Origin: Gautieria morchelliformis
Taxonomy: Eukaryota > Basidiomycota > Agaricomycetes > Gomphales > Gomphaceae
Reading direction: 5' to 3'
NCBI GenBank assembly: GCA_015179125.1
Contig: WHVA01000103.1
Coordinates: 202,842-266,841, forward strand
Length of the DNA stretch: 64,000 bases
Part shown: positions 52,690-63,573 of the stretch, piece by piece
Layout of the letters: each line of letters begins with the position of its first letter
How positions within the stretch are numbered: position 1 is the first letter of the stretch
Notes under the pieces: generated by a model
Told to the model about the DNA's origin: nothing
Database searches by the model: none
Seen by the model: the letters and a program-made list of their open reading frames with translations, nothing else
Translations under genes and position numbers: made by a program

Positions 52690-54180
52690 AACATGATGGC
52701 ATGTGATTTACGAGTCGACAATGACACGGGCAAAGCGCTGGATGTCCGCATCCGGAAACTTAATGGGAAGCCGAAAATATATGTGCGGGACCCCGTGGAC
52801 CGGGTGTGGCAACCTTTTCTGTGTCCCAGTCGGTCGAATCATGATGCCCGAGCCCTATGAGCTGCGCGACGACGAAGCACGGTGGGTTGAGCTACAACCA
52901 TACTTGCTGTCCAAAGGGTATCAGCTTCGCCCTAGTACCAACCTGGCTGGGTTGGTTCCTGGAAGGCGAATAATGGCGTTCCGTTTTACCACGAAGACTC
53001 GCGTTCAGCCAGGGTACGTCCCACCAATGTCTCACCATTCCAGGTTAGCTAAACTAACTTACGCTAGTATATGAATGTGCTAGATGCAAGGCGGGTTGAG
53101 GATGATGTCAAAGTTATTCTAAAACGGGCCCCCACTACTACCCAAGAGTTACCCATTGCTCGCTATCTTTCTTCGGAGGCGTTATTGTCAGATCCCCGAA
53201 ATCGCGCAGTCCGTATATTAGACGTGATACCCTTACCTGGAGACGATGAATGGGCTTTACTTGTCATGCCATTCCTCAGACAATTCGATGATCCCCATTT
53301 CCAATTTCGGGCAGAATGTGTAGAATTTTTCCGGCAAATGCTCCAGGTATGATATAACCTCGTCTTTGGCAGCACTTGTTGAATATTTCCGCAGGGACTA
53401 GAATTCATGCATGAACACAATGTGGCCCACAGGTGAATAGCTTACATATCCCATTTGATTTTTGATCTCATGCTCGCGTTTGGGTAGAGATGCATGTCAT
53501 GGAAACATCGCAATGGACTCGAGCAGACTGATCCCCAAAGGTTTTCATTTTACTTCCCAGTGGTCACATACTGGCGTCCCCGGATCCCCCTTTATATATA
53601 CCACTCGCTTAGCCGTGGCCCCAGTAGATTATTTCTTCATTGATTTTGGCCTCTCTACACGGTTCGCAAGCTTCGAAGACAGGCATCTAGTGACAGGCAT
53701 GGCAGGCCAGAATAAAACGGTGCCAGAACTGTCATATGATATTCCCTACGACCCATTCAAGGTGGACATTTACCACTTGGGAGGCGTTTTTGCTGAAATA
53801 GTCGAGGTGTGTAGCCCCTTATCGATATATAGTGTTTTTTCTTACAGACACAGGATTATCATCGTCTTGGCATATTCCAGCCCCTTGCGACTGCCATGAT
53901 GCACCAAGATGCGTCGCAACGACCTGACGCATCTTCGGCCCTCGCTCAATTTGAACGCATCGCATCTGGACTCGGATCTCGGGAACTGAATTCGCGAGTG
54001 TTACTGTACAAGAAGTCGCGCTACGCACGGATGTGCAGGAGGATACGGGAACATCTGGCGTACTGGGTTTGTTTGACTTTTATCTCCCTCTTTTTTCCAA
54101 AACCTTACTGTTGTATTACTCTCAGGATGGGGATGAAGAAGCAAAAAGATCTTTGCTTCGAATGCCGTTTCGGATCATAA
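52690..54180 (+). CDS. Protein-kinase-like gene of an agaricomycete family
   Basis: The first exon holds EPYELRDDEARWVELQPYLL and a family motif after SKGYQLRP, where a one-base shift near 52934 may be present. Later exons carry VKVILKRAPTTTQELPIARY (Lys candidate, 53098), VIPLPGDDEWALLVMPFLR, EFMHEHNVAHR joined across an intron at 53433-53487 to DACHGNIAMDSSRLIPKG (HRD...N catalytic loop), FFIDFGLSTRF (DFG, 53630), and VDIYHLGGVFAEIVE. The last exon has MMHQDASQRPDASSALAQFE. Introns near 53348, 53433 and 53807 have GT-AG borders. HRD and DFG are present, so catalysis is possible; a glycine-rich loop is not evident. It diverges from the coiled-coil gene. Confidence 0.72.
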
Positions 54181-54299
54181 TTCGACGAAAGAACACAGAG
54201 TCAGAGAAAAGAAAGTCTTCCAAGGCTAGTGCTACAACATACGGCGACTCAGGGAGCAAGCCAGTGGTACCGTTCCGCGAGAAAACAATGCCATGATGT

Positions 54300-54744
54300 T
54301 TGGTGGTAACGTCTCTTTCTGATTTTGTTGTTGTAGCCCTTGAAAACAAATTGATTGCAAATATGAGCATTCTCCAGCTCCACGTAAGTAGGCAGAGTCG
54401 CTAACGATGCCCTGGGCTTGCTTCCAATTGAGCCCCTACGAGCGGCTCGATGTATGAGGGACATATGGTAAGGTGCGATTGGTTGTGTGGCCTCGCCCTT
54501 GAACGGACGCGCCGGAGAAAGTGTTCCGAGTCCTCGCTCCATACATCTCCCACCGTGCCTTAGGCTGAGCCGATGCGGGAGACTGCAGCCTGTGGTGGAA
54601 GGTATACTCAATCTGACCTCCTCGATAGTACCATTTCCGACTAAATACCCGCGCACATGTTCCACGCGCTTTAAAAGTTCCCTCTTTCAATGTTTGGTGG
54701 CTGCAGCCTCAGCATAGCTCCTTCACTTATGACTGTCGCACAGG
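54300..54744. other. No recognised gene
   Basis: Downstream region of the kinase-like gene. A minus-strand open frame over 54249-54665 shows no recognisable domain and is likely chance. Confidence 0.4.
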
Positions 54745-55035
54745 CAGTCTCGTAGCTTGACCCGTCGTTACTAGACTTCCCATGGCCCGACTGGTGGGAC
54801 TGGTTCGGATAATAATTTCTGTGCCGATAATGACCTCAACTGACCTACCGTGCTCTCACCGCATATCCTTTGATAAAGACCCTATTCCTTCTCTCAAATG
54901 CACCATGCCTATTCTCTAGCCTGATTCCCGTAGGCTATTTGTTCATTGTTTCTTGGATGATAAATTACTGTCAAGCTATTACCATGCTCTCGAAATTTGA
55001 ATATATGTCCATTCATTGCATGTATGGTTCTGACT
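54745..55035 (-). repeat. Right arm of the 290-bp inverted repeat
   Basis: Inverse counterpart of 49795-50085. Together they flank 4.7 kb with the two divergent genes. Either a large inverted duplication of gene ends or two copies of one short dispersed element would explain them. Confidence 0.72.
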
Positions 55036-55740
55036 ATGGCACGGCATCATGAAAGGTCCTGAGTTTTCGATCTTATGGTTTCCCAATGGTTAATCGAATG
55101 CTACATATGTATCTATACCACACGCCCCACCGTACAGAATAAGGAATCATTGTTTGGGATGAACATAACTAGAAGTCTAGATCTGGACAATTGCCCACTA
55201 ACAAATGCCACTTTTGCACTGCGACATTGGTAGTTGGACTATGTGTAAAATTCATAGAATGTTTCCAGTGAGAGGCGCCTCCAACTCACCCTTTTCAATG
55301 GTGTGCCACAACGGTAAGTAAGCCCATTGAGGACGAGTTTGAGTTTGATGTTGACTTGTTTCGACAAGAGGCAATAAATAGTGACCTCAAGCTTACTGGA
55401 AGAGTTGAACAAGAAAGGCAGGGAAAAACTTTGAAGTTGTATCCTTCTTGATAAGGTTTGGAGGGACACTCACCTACAGCATTGGCTTTAGTTATGCAAT
55501 AGGTCAGAAGATGAGTCCACATGAGTCACCGGTAAGTAAGATAGACGACCAAGATAGAGACACTAACTTTAACCGCATATATGTGGCAACCCCCGTGCCT
55601 CCAACAACTAAAACTGCTCCCTTAGTACAATTTTGTACTAAGGGCTCACCATTTTAGCCTGGGTCAATACTCAAGGCTTGGACCTGCCCGGCCAACTATG
55701 ACTTCTATCAAGGTCACTTTCCGACCATTTCCAGGCCAAC
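55036..55740. other. No recognised gene; a 26-bp palindrome
   Basis: A near-perfect palindrome lies at 55619-55644 (CCCTTAGTACAA, two T, TTGTACTAAGGG). Minus-strand frames at 55522-55239 show no domain. Confidence 0.45.
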
Positions 55741-56277
55741 ATGCAAAGATGGTGGCCCCTGGAACTGACACAGATCAGAACAGAGGTCTGCTGGCTTGGA
55801 AGAACAGCCTACAGGAAGCGGAGCGACCCAGATGATCTGGCCCATGCACAGCATAAGTCGAAGAGGAGCACCTATGCCACTGCCATCAAAAAATCCAAGC
55901 ACAAGCATTGGGAAAATTTTCTGGAGGGAGTTGACCAGAAGACCATATGGACAGCCCACAGGTACACCTCAGCAGATCCCACAGATGGTGGCAGCACCAG
56001 GGTCCCCATGCTCATGACAAAGCAGGCAGACAGCAGCATGTGAAGGGCGGAAACCAACAAGGACAAAGCCAGGGTGCTCTATGATACATTCTTCTGAGAA
56101 CCAGGAGATGAAGCAGACCCCCCAGCCACATATCCATACCCCACCCCTGCTTTTGACTTCCTGCCAGTCATGGATGCACAGATCAAGTGAGCAATTGAGA
56201 AATTGAACTCCTTCAAAGCACCCAGACCTAATGGTATCCCCAATATACTATGGAAACAGTGTGCTGACACCCTTCTC
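55741..56277 (+). pseudogene. LINE ORF2 fragment: linker to start of reverse transcriptase
   Basis: Reads KSKHKHWENFLEGVDQKTIW (the segment between endonuclease and RT), YPYPTPAFDFLPVMDAQIK, and SFKAPRPNGIPNILWKQCAD, the first RT block (usually APGPDGI). Three in-frame TGA codons occur near 56041, 56095 and 56188; the last falls where relatives have Arg or Lys. The fragment is cut at 56278 by the LTR of element D, so the LINE is older. Confidence 0.8.
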
Positions 56278-56968
56278 TGTTACGTATCGAGATTTCCACT
56301 AAGTCGGAACTGGAAAGGACAGCGGCTTCAACTTATAGGTTGCGCCCCCAATGAACTATCGTCCTAGGTATTTCGGAAATGAGCCGGAAGTCGGAAAGTA
56401 CTGGACCAGAGGTTTGGTCGGAACTTGAGTCGGAACTGAGGCGGAAGGCGGAAGACGGAAGGCTGAGAGAGAGACTGAGATCTTGCTAGACTCGCTGTGC
56501 TAAGAACAGGAGATGGAGCGAAGGAAATCAAGTATCGAAGGTGATTATCTGATTGCAGAATTACAGACATACATGAGGGGGTTTTTATACAAAGCGCAGA
56601 GCAACAAGTAATGGTGTTGTACTAAGCAAATTCCGGAGGAAGCGGAAGTCGAGTACAATGTGTGGGAACTAACTAATTGGGAACAATGGGACTACAAGGG
56701 GGGTTCAGGGTAAGGTAGAACAATGGCAAAGAACAAGGGTCGGGAAATCATATCTGACAACGAACTACAAGGGTGACCGGATATATGGTTTTGATGGATG
56801 GCGAGGTGGGTCCGGTGGGTCCGAGTAATAGAGTCGAAAGAACAAGGGAAATGTACAAGGGGCGAAATGTCGGAAATGTCGGAGGGGCGGAACGTGTGGC
56901 GGAACTATTGGAGAGGCGGAATGTATGGCGAACTGAGGGTCGGAAATCGGAAATGAACGGTCGTAACA
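56278..56968 (-). mobile_element. 3' LTR of element D
   Basis: 691 bp; on the plus strand it begins TGTTACGTATCG and ends GGTCGTAACA. Related LTRs lie at 25-587 and 28685-29205. Confidence 0.88.
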
Positions 56969-56986
56969 GTATCTCCCTTCTAAGGT
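56969..56986 (-). promoter_or_regulatory. Purine tract of element D
   Basis: On the minus strand CCTTAGAAGGGAGATAC directly precedes the LTR start TGTTACGACC, the expected plus-strand primer position. Confidence 0.6.
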
Positions 56987-57089
56987 CGAGCCCGCGAGAC
57001 CACAAGTCGGAATCACGTGACCTGTGAACAAACGCGTCGGAGTTTGTAATATAGGCGGGAAACAAGACGCGTCTTCTGTTTAGTCCATC

Positions 57090-58309
57090 ATGAGCACTTC
57101 AGTCGACTTCTCCAAAATGACCAGTGCTGAGATGAAAGCACACTTTGCTGACATGCTCGCGCAAAAGGAGTTGGCCGAAAAACGCGAGGCCGAGGAAGCG
57201 GCGCGGAAGGAGAAAGAGCGTCTGGAGGAGGAGCGCAAAGAGAAAGAGCGCGAGGAACAGGAGCGTCTGGAACGGGAGCGGAAAGAGAAGGAGGAGCGTG
57301 ACCGCAAACGTCGCGAGGAGGAATCGCGCGTCCGCGAAGAACAGCGGAAACGGGATGCGGCCCAAGAGGCTGCGGAAAACAAGGCCGTGGCGGAGAAAAC
57401 GGAACAATCCCGGGTGAGTCGGAAGGTTCTGAGCCTCATCCCGAGACTGACTGAAAAAAACTTGGTAGAAAATAATCGTCGAATCCGATTCCGAACCGGA
57501 GTCGGAAGACACGGCGGAAAACACGCCGTCTCCTGAGGGGAAGGGAAAACAACAGGAAGTAGTTCCTGTTGTGAACCTTGTGGCGGATCGGAAAAGGAGG
57601 GCGGACGAATTTCAACAGGCCAGGAAGAACAAGATGGCCCGCATTGTTGACCTCCGGGAGTTGGGGCCGGAGAATCCCGCGACCCGGAAACGGAAGACAA
57701 GGGACGGGGAAGAAGAAAAGGCGCCCTGTGACACCTGCGAGGTAAAAGGACTAGAATGCGTCTGGTCAGAAAATCCGCGGGAAACCGCCTGTGAACGGTG
57801 CCGCGACAAGAAGAGGCGGTGCGTCGTGGACGGCTGTTCCGCGAGGGTGGAGCGGAAAAGGCGGAGAGTCGAGACCGAGGGGCCAGAAACCCCTAAGTCG
57901 AAACCAAGGTCGAGCGGGAAAAAGACGGCGGAAAAGGGTTCCGGCGACCGGGAAGGCTGACATGTCGCCTCTGCTCGACATTGCAGGGTGTCTGAGGGGT
58001 ATCCGGAGATCCCAGCGCGGGATTCGGAATACGCTCGAGGAGATGTCCGCGGTTCAACAGCAACAGCTGTTGAGCTTCCAGAACCAGATGACGGTTTTGT
58101 CGACGGTTGTGGAGCAGATCAAGCGGGAGTTCCGTGGCGGAACAATATGCTCCGGAACGAATGGAGTGGCGGATGCAGGAGGAGGATGGTGTGGAAGCGG
58201 GTCCGGTCAGGTGGTGGATACGAGGGTGGAGACAGAGTTGGTGAGTGTGCCGATGGGGCATGCGGAAGGGGTGCGGAAGCGGAGAAGGAAGAGGCGGAGA
58301 CGATGAGGG
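57090..58309 (+). CDS. Antisense spliced gene inside element D with Cys-rich motif
   Basis: Exon 1 (57090-57413) starts MSTSVDFSKMTSAEMKAHFA and continues as a charged Glu/Arg/Lys coiled coil. An intron at 57414-57468 (GTGAGTCGG...CTTGGTAG) joins in frame to KIIVESDSEPESEDTAENT. Exon 2 then has the cluster CDTCEVKGLECVW, ACERCRDKKRRC, with four CxxC-type Cys pairs resembling a zinc cluster. The frame stops at 57960, but a neighbouring frame continues coherently (DMSPLLDIAGCLRG, then SFQNQMTVLSTVVEQIKREF) to a stop at 58307-58309, so a one-base shift near 57930 is likely. The gene ends tail to tail with pol (58394). I recall similar proteins as common in agaricomycete genomes. DNA binding is inferred only from the Cys pattern. 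Confidence 0.75.
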
Positions 58310-58393
58310 AGGAGTAGGGGTCGAATAACTTGTAACATATTTCTTGAAGTGTCGGAAATCATAAATGGAAAATTAGTCGGAAATGTGTGTGAC

Positions 58394-58760
58394 TTAAGAA
58401 CCGTAAGAATGGGGGTATCGGAAGTGGGGTCGGAATTGACTAGGGCGCGGAAACGGGGCCAGGCTTATCAGGATATGACTTGTGAAAGTCCAGACGAGGT
58501 CAGAGGCGTGGTCAAGTTCCATGGCGGAAATCCACGAAGTCTCTTCGTCAGTGTTTTCATAGCCTGCCCACTTGACTAGGTACTGGAGTTGGCAGCGGTA
58601 TCTTCTGTCGAGCTTGGAGTTGAGAATTTCCGAAATTTCATATTCCGGTTCTCCGTCGATGACGACTGGCGGAGGCGGAGGTTGTTCTCGATTCGGAATT
58701 GTATTCGGAATGCTGGCTCAAGCATAGAGACATGGAATACCGGATGTACTGCGCGCATAT
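58394..58760 (-). pseudogene. pol: Element D pol: chromodomain end
   Basis: Reads HPVFHVSMLEPAF (end of integrase), then a shift, then PEYEISEILNSKLDRRYRCQ and YLVKWAGYE, a chromodomain, and a tail ending at the TAA at 58396-58394. The SLEPA-type line before the chromodomain is standard for chromoviruses. Confidence 0.82.
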
Positions 58761-58789
58761 TGTCAGGAAGTCTGAGGGTGAAAGAACGA

Positions 58790-59816
58790 CTGCCGGCCTT
58801 AGCGATGATCTCGTAAGGACCGAGGTATTTTCAGAGAGCTTCTTCGAGGGGCGGTGGTGCGGAAGTTTTCAGCTTTGACAAAGGCTTTGTCGCCTATCTC
58901 GAATGCCGGTTGCGGAGGCGTTTCCGATCGGCGGAAGTTTTGGTATCTCTTCTGGGCAGCTGTAATGTTCTCTCGGAGGTGCTGGTGAAGGTCGTCAAGT
59001 TCCACAACGAAGTCTCGGGCTCTTGCAGAGGCGAGGTCGCGTTTCCAGGGTGGATGGCGAGATTCGGTGGTAGCCCTTGTTGGCATAAAAGGGTGAAATT
59101 TCCGGTGGTAGCGGAAGGCGCGTTGTTGTAGGCAAATTCCGCGAGCTGGAAGAAGGTCGGACCAATTGCTATGTGGTAGTTGCAATAGACGCGGAGATAC
59201 TGCTCAAGGGTCCTGATTAGTACGTTCCGTTTGTCCGTCTCCTTCGGGATGATATCCGGAAGTGAAGTGGAGCTTCATGTCGAGAGCCTTCCGAGTGTGC
59301 GGAAAAAGGATGACACGAATTCGGATCCACGGTCGAAGTGACATGGGAAGGTATTCCGTGCTTGGAAAAGACGTGGAGCACAAAGAGCTGTGCGAGCAGG
59401 GCGGAAGTGATGGTGTCATAGGTCGGAATAAAGATGGACTGCTTTGTGAGGCGGTCAACGATCACTAGAATGGTATCATAGCCGGATGACTTAGGAAGTT
59501 TCTCAATGAAATCCATGGATATCGAATTCCACGGTTGTTCCGGGATCGGAAGTTGCTTCAGGAGGCCGTAGGGTTTGTGACGTTGAGGCTTGGCTCGCAT
59601 ACAGGTGGTGCATGACTTGCAGTAGTCTTGGACCATCGTGCGGAGGAGAGGCCAAGTATAGGTACGTCGGATTATGTCGAGGGTTTTGTTCTGGCCTTGG
59701 TGTCCTGAGAGCGGATGATCGTGGCTTTGCTGGAGCAGCGAAGTCGTAGATCGTTGGTGTCCGGAACGTAAATCCGGGACTTGTACCGGAGAAATCCGTC
59801 GGAATCGAGGGACCAT
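58790..59816 (-). pseudogene. pol: Element D pol: integrase
   Basis: Zinc finger: HDHPLSGHQGQNKTLDIIRR and CKSCTTCMRAK (59730-59590). Core: ISMDFIEKLPKSSGYDTILV near 59520, a degraded second Asp region near 59330 (frame changes), and YHPEGDGQTERTNQ near 59230. The C-terminal region includes AFEIGDKAFVKAENFRTTAP near 58880. At least three frame changes break it. Confidence 0.82.
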
Positions 59817-60049
59817 CCAGGACTGGTGGGGTCATCGAGGTGGGCTGCGGAGGTGGGGTCGGAACGGAGTGCGGAACGGATGTCGGAATGGAGAGACTCG
59901 GTGTCCATAATAATTGAGGCGCGGAGTAGCGGAAACTGCAATGCTGTGGCACGCAGGGACGATGCCAGTTGCTCAGTGAGAATACTGGGCGGAAATTGTG
60001 CGGATTAACGCTGGCATAGTCGCTACTTCCCTCTTTTGGGTAGACGTCC

Positions 60050-61380
60050 CAACGTCTAGTGAGCGCGTCGGGTTTTGCTCCGAGCTTTCCGGGGCGGAAA
60101 CGGATCACCATGTTGAACTGTGAGAGTATTCAGACCAGCGGACTTGACGGCGAGTCAAAATCTTAGTGGTTGCAAAATACTCAAGGTTCTTATGATCCGT
60201 TACAACGTCGATCGGATAAGTTGGACCTTCGAGGTAGTTCCAGATTTTGAAGGCTTCGAAAATCGCAAGTAGTTCCTTATCGTGGACGTCGTAGTTGAGT
60301 TCCGGGGCGGAAAAGGTGCGGGAATGAAAGGCGATCGGATGAATTTCTCCGTCGTCGGGTGAAATGATGGAAAGAATGGCGGCTAGCGCGTAGTCAGAAG
60401 CGTCGGTTTCGAGTACAAGTTGGGCATCAGGAATCCAGAAACCGAGTATGGGAGCCGTGGTGAAGGCCGATTTGAGGCTTCAAATGCGGAACGGCATTCC
60501 GGTGTGAAATTCCATGGGGCACCCTTCCTGGTGAGACGCGTGAGCGGAACAGTAATGTCGGAAAAATTATAAATGAAACGCCGGTAAAAGTTGGCGAAGC
60601 CAAGGAAAGACTGCACATCCTTAACACGTCGGGGTTCCGGCCATTCTTGAATTGCCTTGACCTTGTCCTCTGCCATGGTAAGACCTGTTGGAGAGAGGAT
60701 GTAGCCGAGGTATTCGACCGTGTCGCGATGCCATTCGCATTTCTCTGCTTTTGCATAGAGATGATGTTTGCGTAGACGGCGGAGTACTTCGCGGACATGT
60801 TCCCGATGTTTTTCCGGTGTGTCGGAATAGATGAGGATGTCGTCAATGTAGACTAGGACGCATACGTCGAGGAGGTCGGAAATACGTCGTTCATGAATCG
60901 CTGAAAAGCGGCGGGAGCATTGGTTAGACCAAAAGGCATGACAGTCCACTCAAAGGCACCGTAGCGGGGTGCGGAAGGTGGTTTTCCACTCGTCACCTTC
61001 CCGGATGCGGACAAGGTGATAAGCGTGCCGGAGGTCAATTTTGGTGTAGATCTTCGCCCTGCGGGGGGTGTCGAGTAAGTCGGAAATGCGCGGAAGCGGA
61101 TATTTGTCCTTTTTAGTGAGGGCATTGAGTCCGCGGAAATCGACGCAGAGGCGGAGAGATCCATCCTTCTTTTGACGAAGAGGACCGGAGCGCCGTGCGG
61201 AGACAGCGAAGGGCGGATAAAGCCCATGTTGAGATGTTCATCGACGAACTCTCGGAGAGTTAGGAGTTCACTTTGCGAAGAGAGTAGATCGGTCCAAGGG
61301 GCGGAGATGCTCCTTCTTCCAATCTATCTTCAAGTCGTAAGGTCGATGTTCAGCAGGTTTGTCGGCTTTGGCCTTATTGA
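60050..61380 (-). pseudogene. pol: Element D pol: reverse transcriptase and RNase H
   Basis: [18 protein letters not shown] near 61220, MPFGLTNAPAAFQRFMNDVF near 60930, catalytic VYIDDILIYS near 60845, and FLGFANFYRRFIYNFS near 60590. RNase H follows (ETDASDYA near 60400, CGTTGAT-type Asp in TDHKNLEYF near 60190). Frame changes near 61170, 60870 and 60450 split the ORF. Confidence 0.85.
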
Positions 61381-61394
61381 ACACGTCCGGGAAG

Positions 61395-61995
61395 TCACGA
61401 TATTCTTCCCGGAACTGAGCTCATGTCGACCGGAGCGGAAGTCCGAGGCGGAACGAGCCTTGACTGAAGCCGAATCGGAGAGGTGAAGCTGGGAAACGGT
61501 CGTATCATCTTGCCGTTGCAATACGCGGAAAGCGGTGGCGGAAACGAGCGCAATTCGGGGGCTTCGAGGGGCGGAGGTGCTAAAGCGGGACCGGAGTGCG
61601 GAACTGAATCCACGAGCGGAGTTGCAGAAGAGGCCTGAGCCATCTTTGCGGAAGACGTCGGAATAGATGGAAGTTGATCCGGGGTACGGAACTGTATTTG
61701 ACCCAATGCCCAGTTAATCGACGGATTATATCGGGTGAGCCAATTGTGTCCTAGTACAACGGAACAGCTAGCATCTAGCGGAGTAACGTAAAACGTAACT
61801 TCATGGTTGTCCCCAGTAGCGAAACGGATAGACAGATCCACAACTTGGGAAATTCCCGTGTTGGAAGACCCGTCGAAAAGGCGGAGCGGAATAGTCGGAA
61901 TGTTGCGGGTCGGAAGTTTATGTTTCAAAACAAAGTCGGAATCGAGGAAACAATGAGTCGAACCGGAGTCGACTAGTGCTGTAAACGGGGGTGCG
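61395..61995 (-). pseudogene. Element D pol: protease
   Basis: The active-site segment reads ALVDSGSTHCFLDSDFV near 61980-61930. It is followed by IPLRLFDGSSNTGISQVVDL and VVLGHNWLTRYNPSINW. This is a standard retropepsin of the chromovirus type. Confidence 0.85.
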
Positions 61996-62136
61996 GAAAT
62001 GGTGTCGGAAGTGAGCGGAACAGAGAGAGAGTCGGAGGACGAAAGAGCGGATGCGTTGAGTTTAACCTCGTTTGTCGCACGAATGGGGTCAACACAGCCC
62101 TCAGCTCGTGCGGAGGCCGGAGGACTGCTGACTATT

Positions 62137-63540
62137 TTTTTGAATCCGCAGCGGGAACCGCTTCGGATTTCTCTTCCGTCTTTGCTGCGCGGCCTTTGGC
62201 CTTAGCAGCGGAGGCGGAAGCGCGAGTGCAGTCGCGAGCGACGTGACCTCCTTTGCCGCAGAAGAGGCAAAGGTTGTTGTCCATGCGACGCTGGCGTTCT
62301 ACAGGGGTTAGTTTTCCGTCCTTCCCAAGTTTGTCGGAAAGATCCGGGTGCTCTTCCGGGCTTGGTGTTAGAACCAGAGGCCTGGTTGTTCCGAGGGGTG
62401 TTGTTGTTGTTCCGGTTGCCGGAGTTGGATCCGGAACTGTTGTTGTTGTTGTTTCCGGAGTTGGTGTTTCCGGAATTGGTCTTCTTCTTGTCTTTATCAG
62501 ACTTCTTGTCGGAAGACTTGTCGTTCTTGCTCTGGGGGAAGTTTCGCGAGCAATCTCGGAGTGTCTTTCCCAGTAGCGCGAATCGATGGATTGGCGAGGT
62601 TGCGGAGGTCGGTAAGGGTGGCGGGTTTTCCGACGCGGGCAATTTCATCCCTTGATGCGGGATGGCAAGCCCATGTAAAACTGGCGTCGGAGTGCGGCTT
62701 CTCCCCATTGGACTCGAGGAGCGAGCTGCTGAAACGTGACGATATATTTAGCTATCTTATGAGTGTCTTTCATGCGAAGCTTATCGAGTTCGTTTTCCGC
62801 ATCGGCTTCCATATCAAATGGTCCGAAGTTGCTGCGGAGTTCAGAAATGAAATTGGGTAATCGTCGGCCCCAGTCGACGAGAGCGAACGGATCCATGAGG
62901 GCGGGTTCGAAATAGTCGAGCGCCGTGCCTCGGAGATAGGAAAGGGCATAATTGACCTTTCGTTCGTCGTCGGGAAAGGCGTCGGGACGATCACGGAAAT
63001 TGAGTTGAAGCTGAACCAGAAATGGCTGGAGCTTCTTGGGGTCGGAACCGTCGAACTGATCTGGTTCGCGGACCTTTGTCTTGGGGCGTGGTGGTGCTTG
63101 GGCCGGGCGCTGGAGTTGTCCGGCTAGCATGGCGATGGCTTGTGCAAGATCCGGAACTGGCGCGGGCGGAACTGGGTTGGCGGGAATCTGAGGTGGAATT
63201 GGAGGTGGAGGACGCGGGTGGGCCGCCATGAGGGCCGCCTGGTGGGCCGCCTGGAGTGGTCCTGGTGGAGGTGGTGCTGGTGGAGCTGGGCGTCGGAATG
63301 ACGCTGCTGTTTGTTCGCCGCTGCTACTCGTCGAATTCCCGTCGTAGTCGGGATTGTCGTCGGGATTAGCGTCGGGAACTTCTTCGATACGTTGCGGAAA
63401 AGCATCGGAAGCTCATCGTCGGCACGAGAGCTGCTGGAGGGTTCCGCGTGCCTTGGTGCTGCGGATCTAAGACTGCCAAAATAAGAGAGAGCTTCGACAG
63501 CTCCTGCTCGAGCTGAAGTAGCTGTGGTACGAGGAGGCAT
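62137..63540 (-). pseudogene. gag: Element D gag
   Basis: Starts MPPRTTATSARAGAVEALSY at 63540. After a frame change near 63390-63230, a proline-rich part leads into the gag core (REPDQFDGSDPKKLQPFLVQ to QQLAPRVQWGEAALRRQFYM, 63060-62660). A second change precedes an Asn/Ser/Gly-rich linker (62480-62380). A CCHC knuckle, CLFCGKGGHVARDC, lies near 62270-62230. The ORF ends at a TAG near 62137. Confidence 0.85.
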
Positions 63541-63573
63541 AGTGATAGTTATCGGGTGGGAATCAGATAATAC

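Noticed and set aside
57080..57700. Minus-strand 206-codon frame in element D
   Set aside because: It is Ser/Arg/Phe-rich and antisense to the spliced plus-strand gene; no continuation of pol is expected there.
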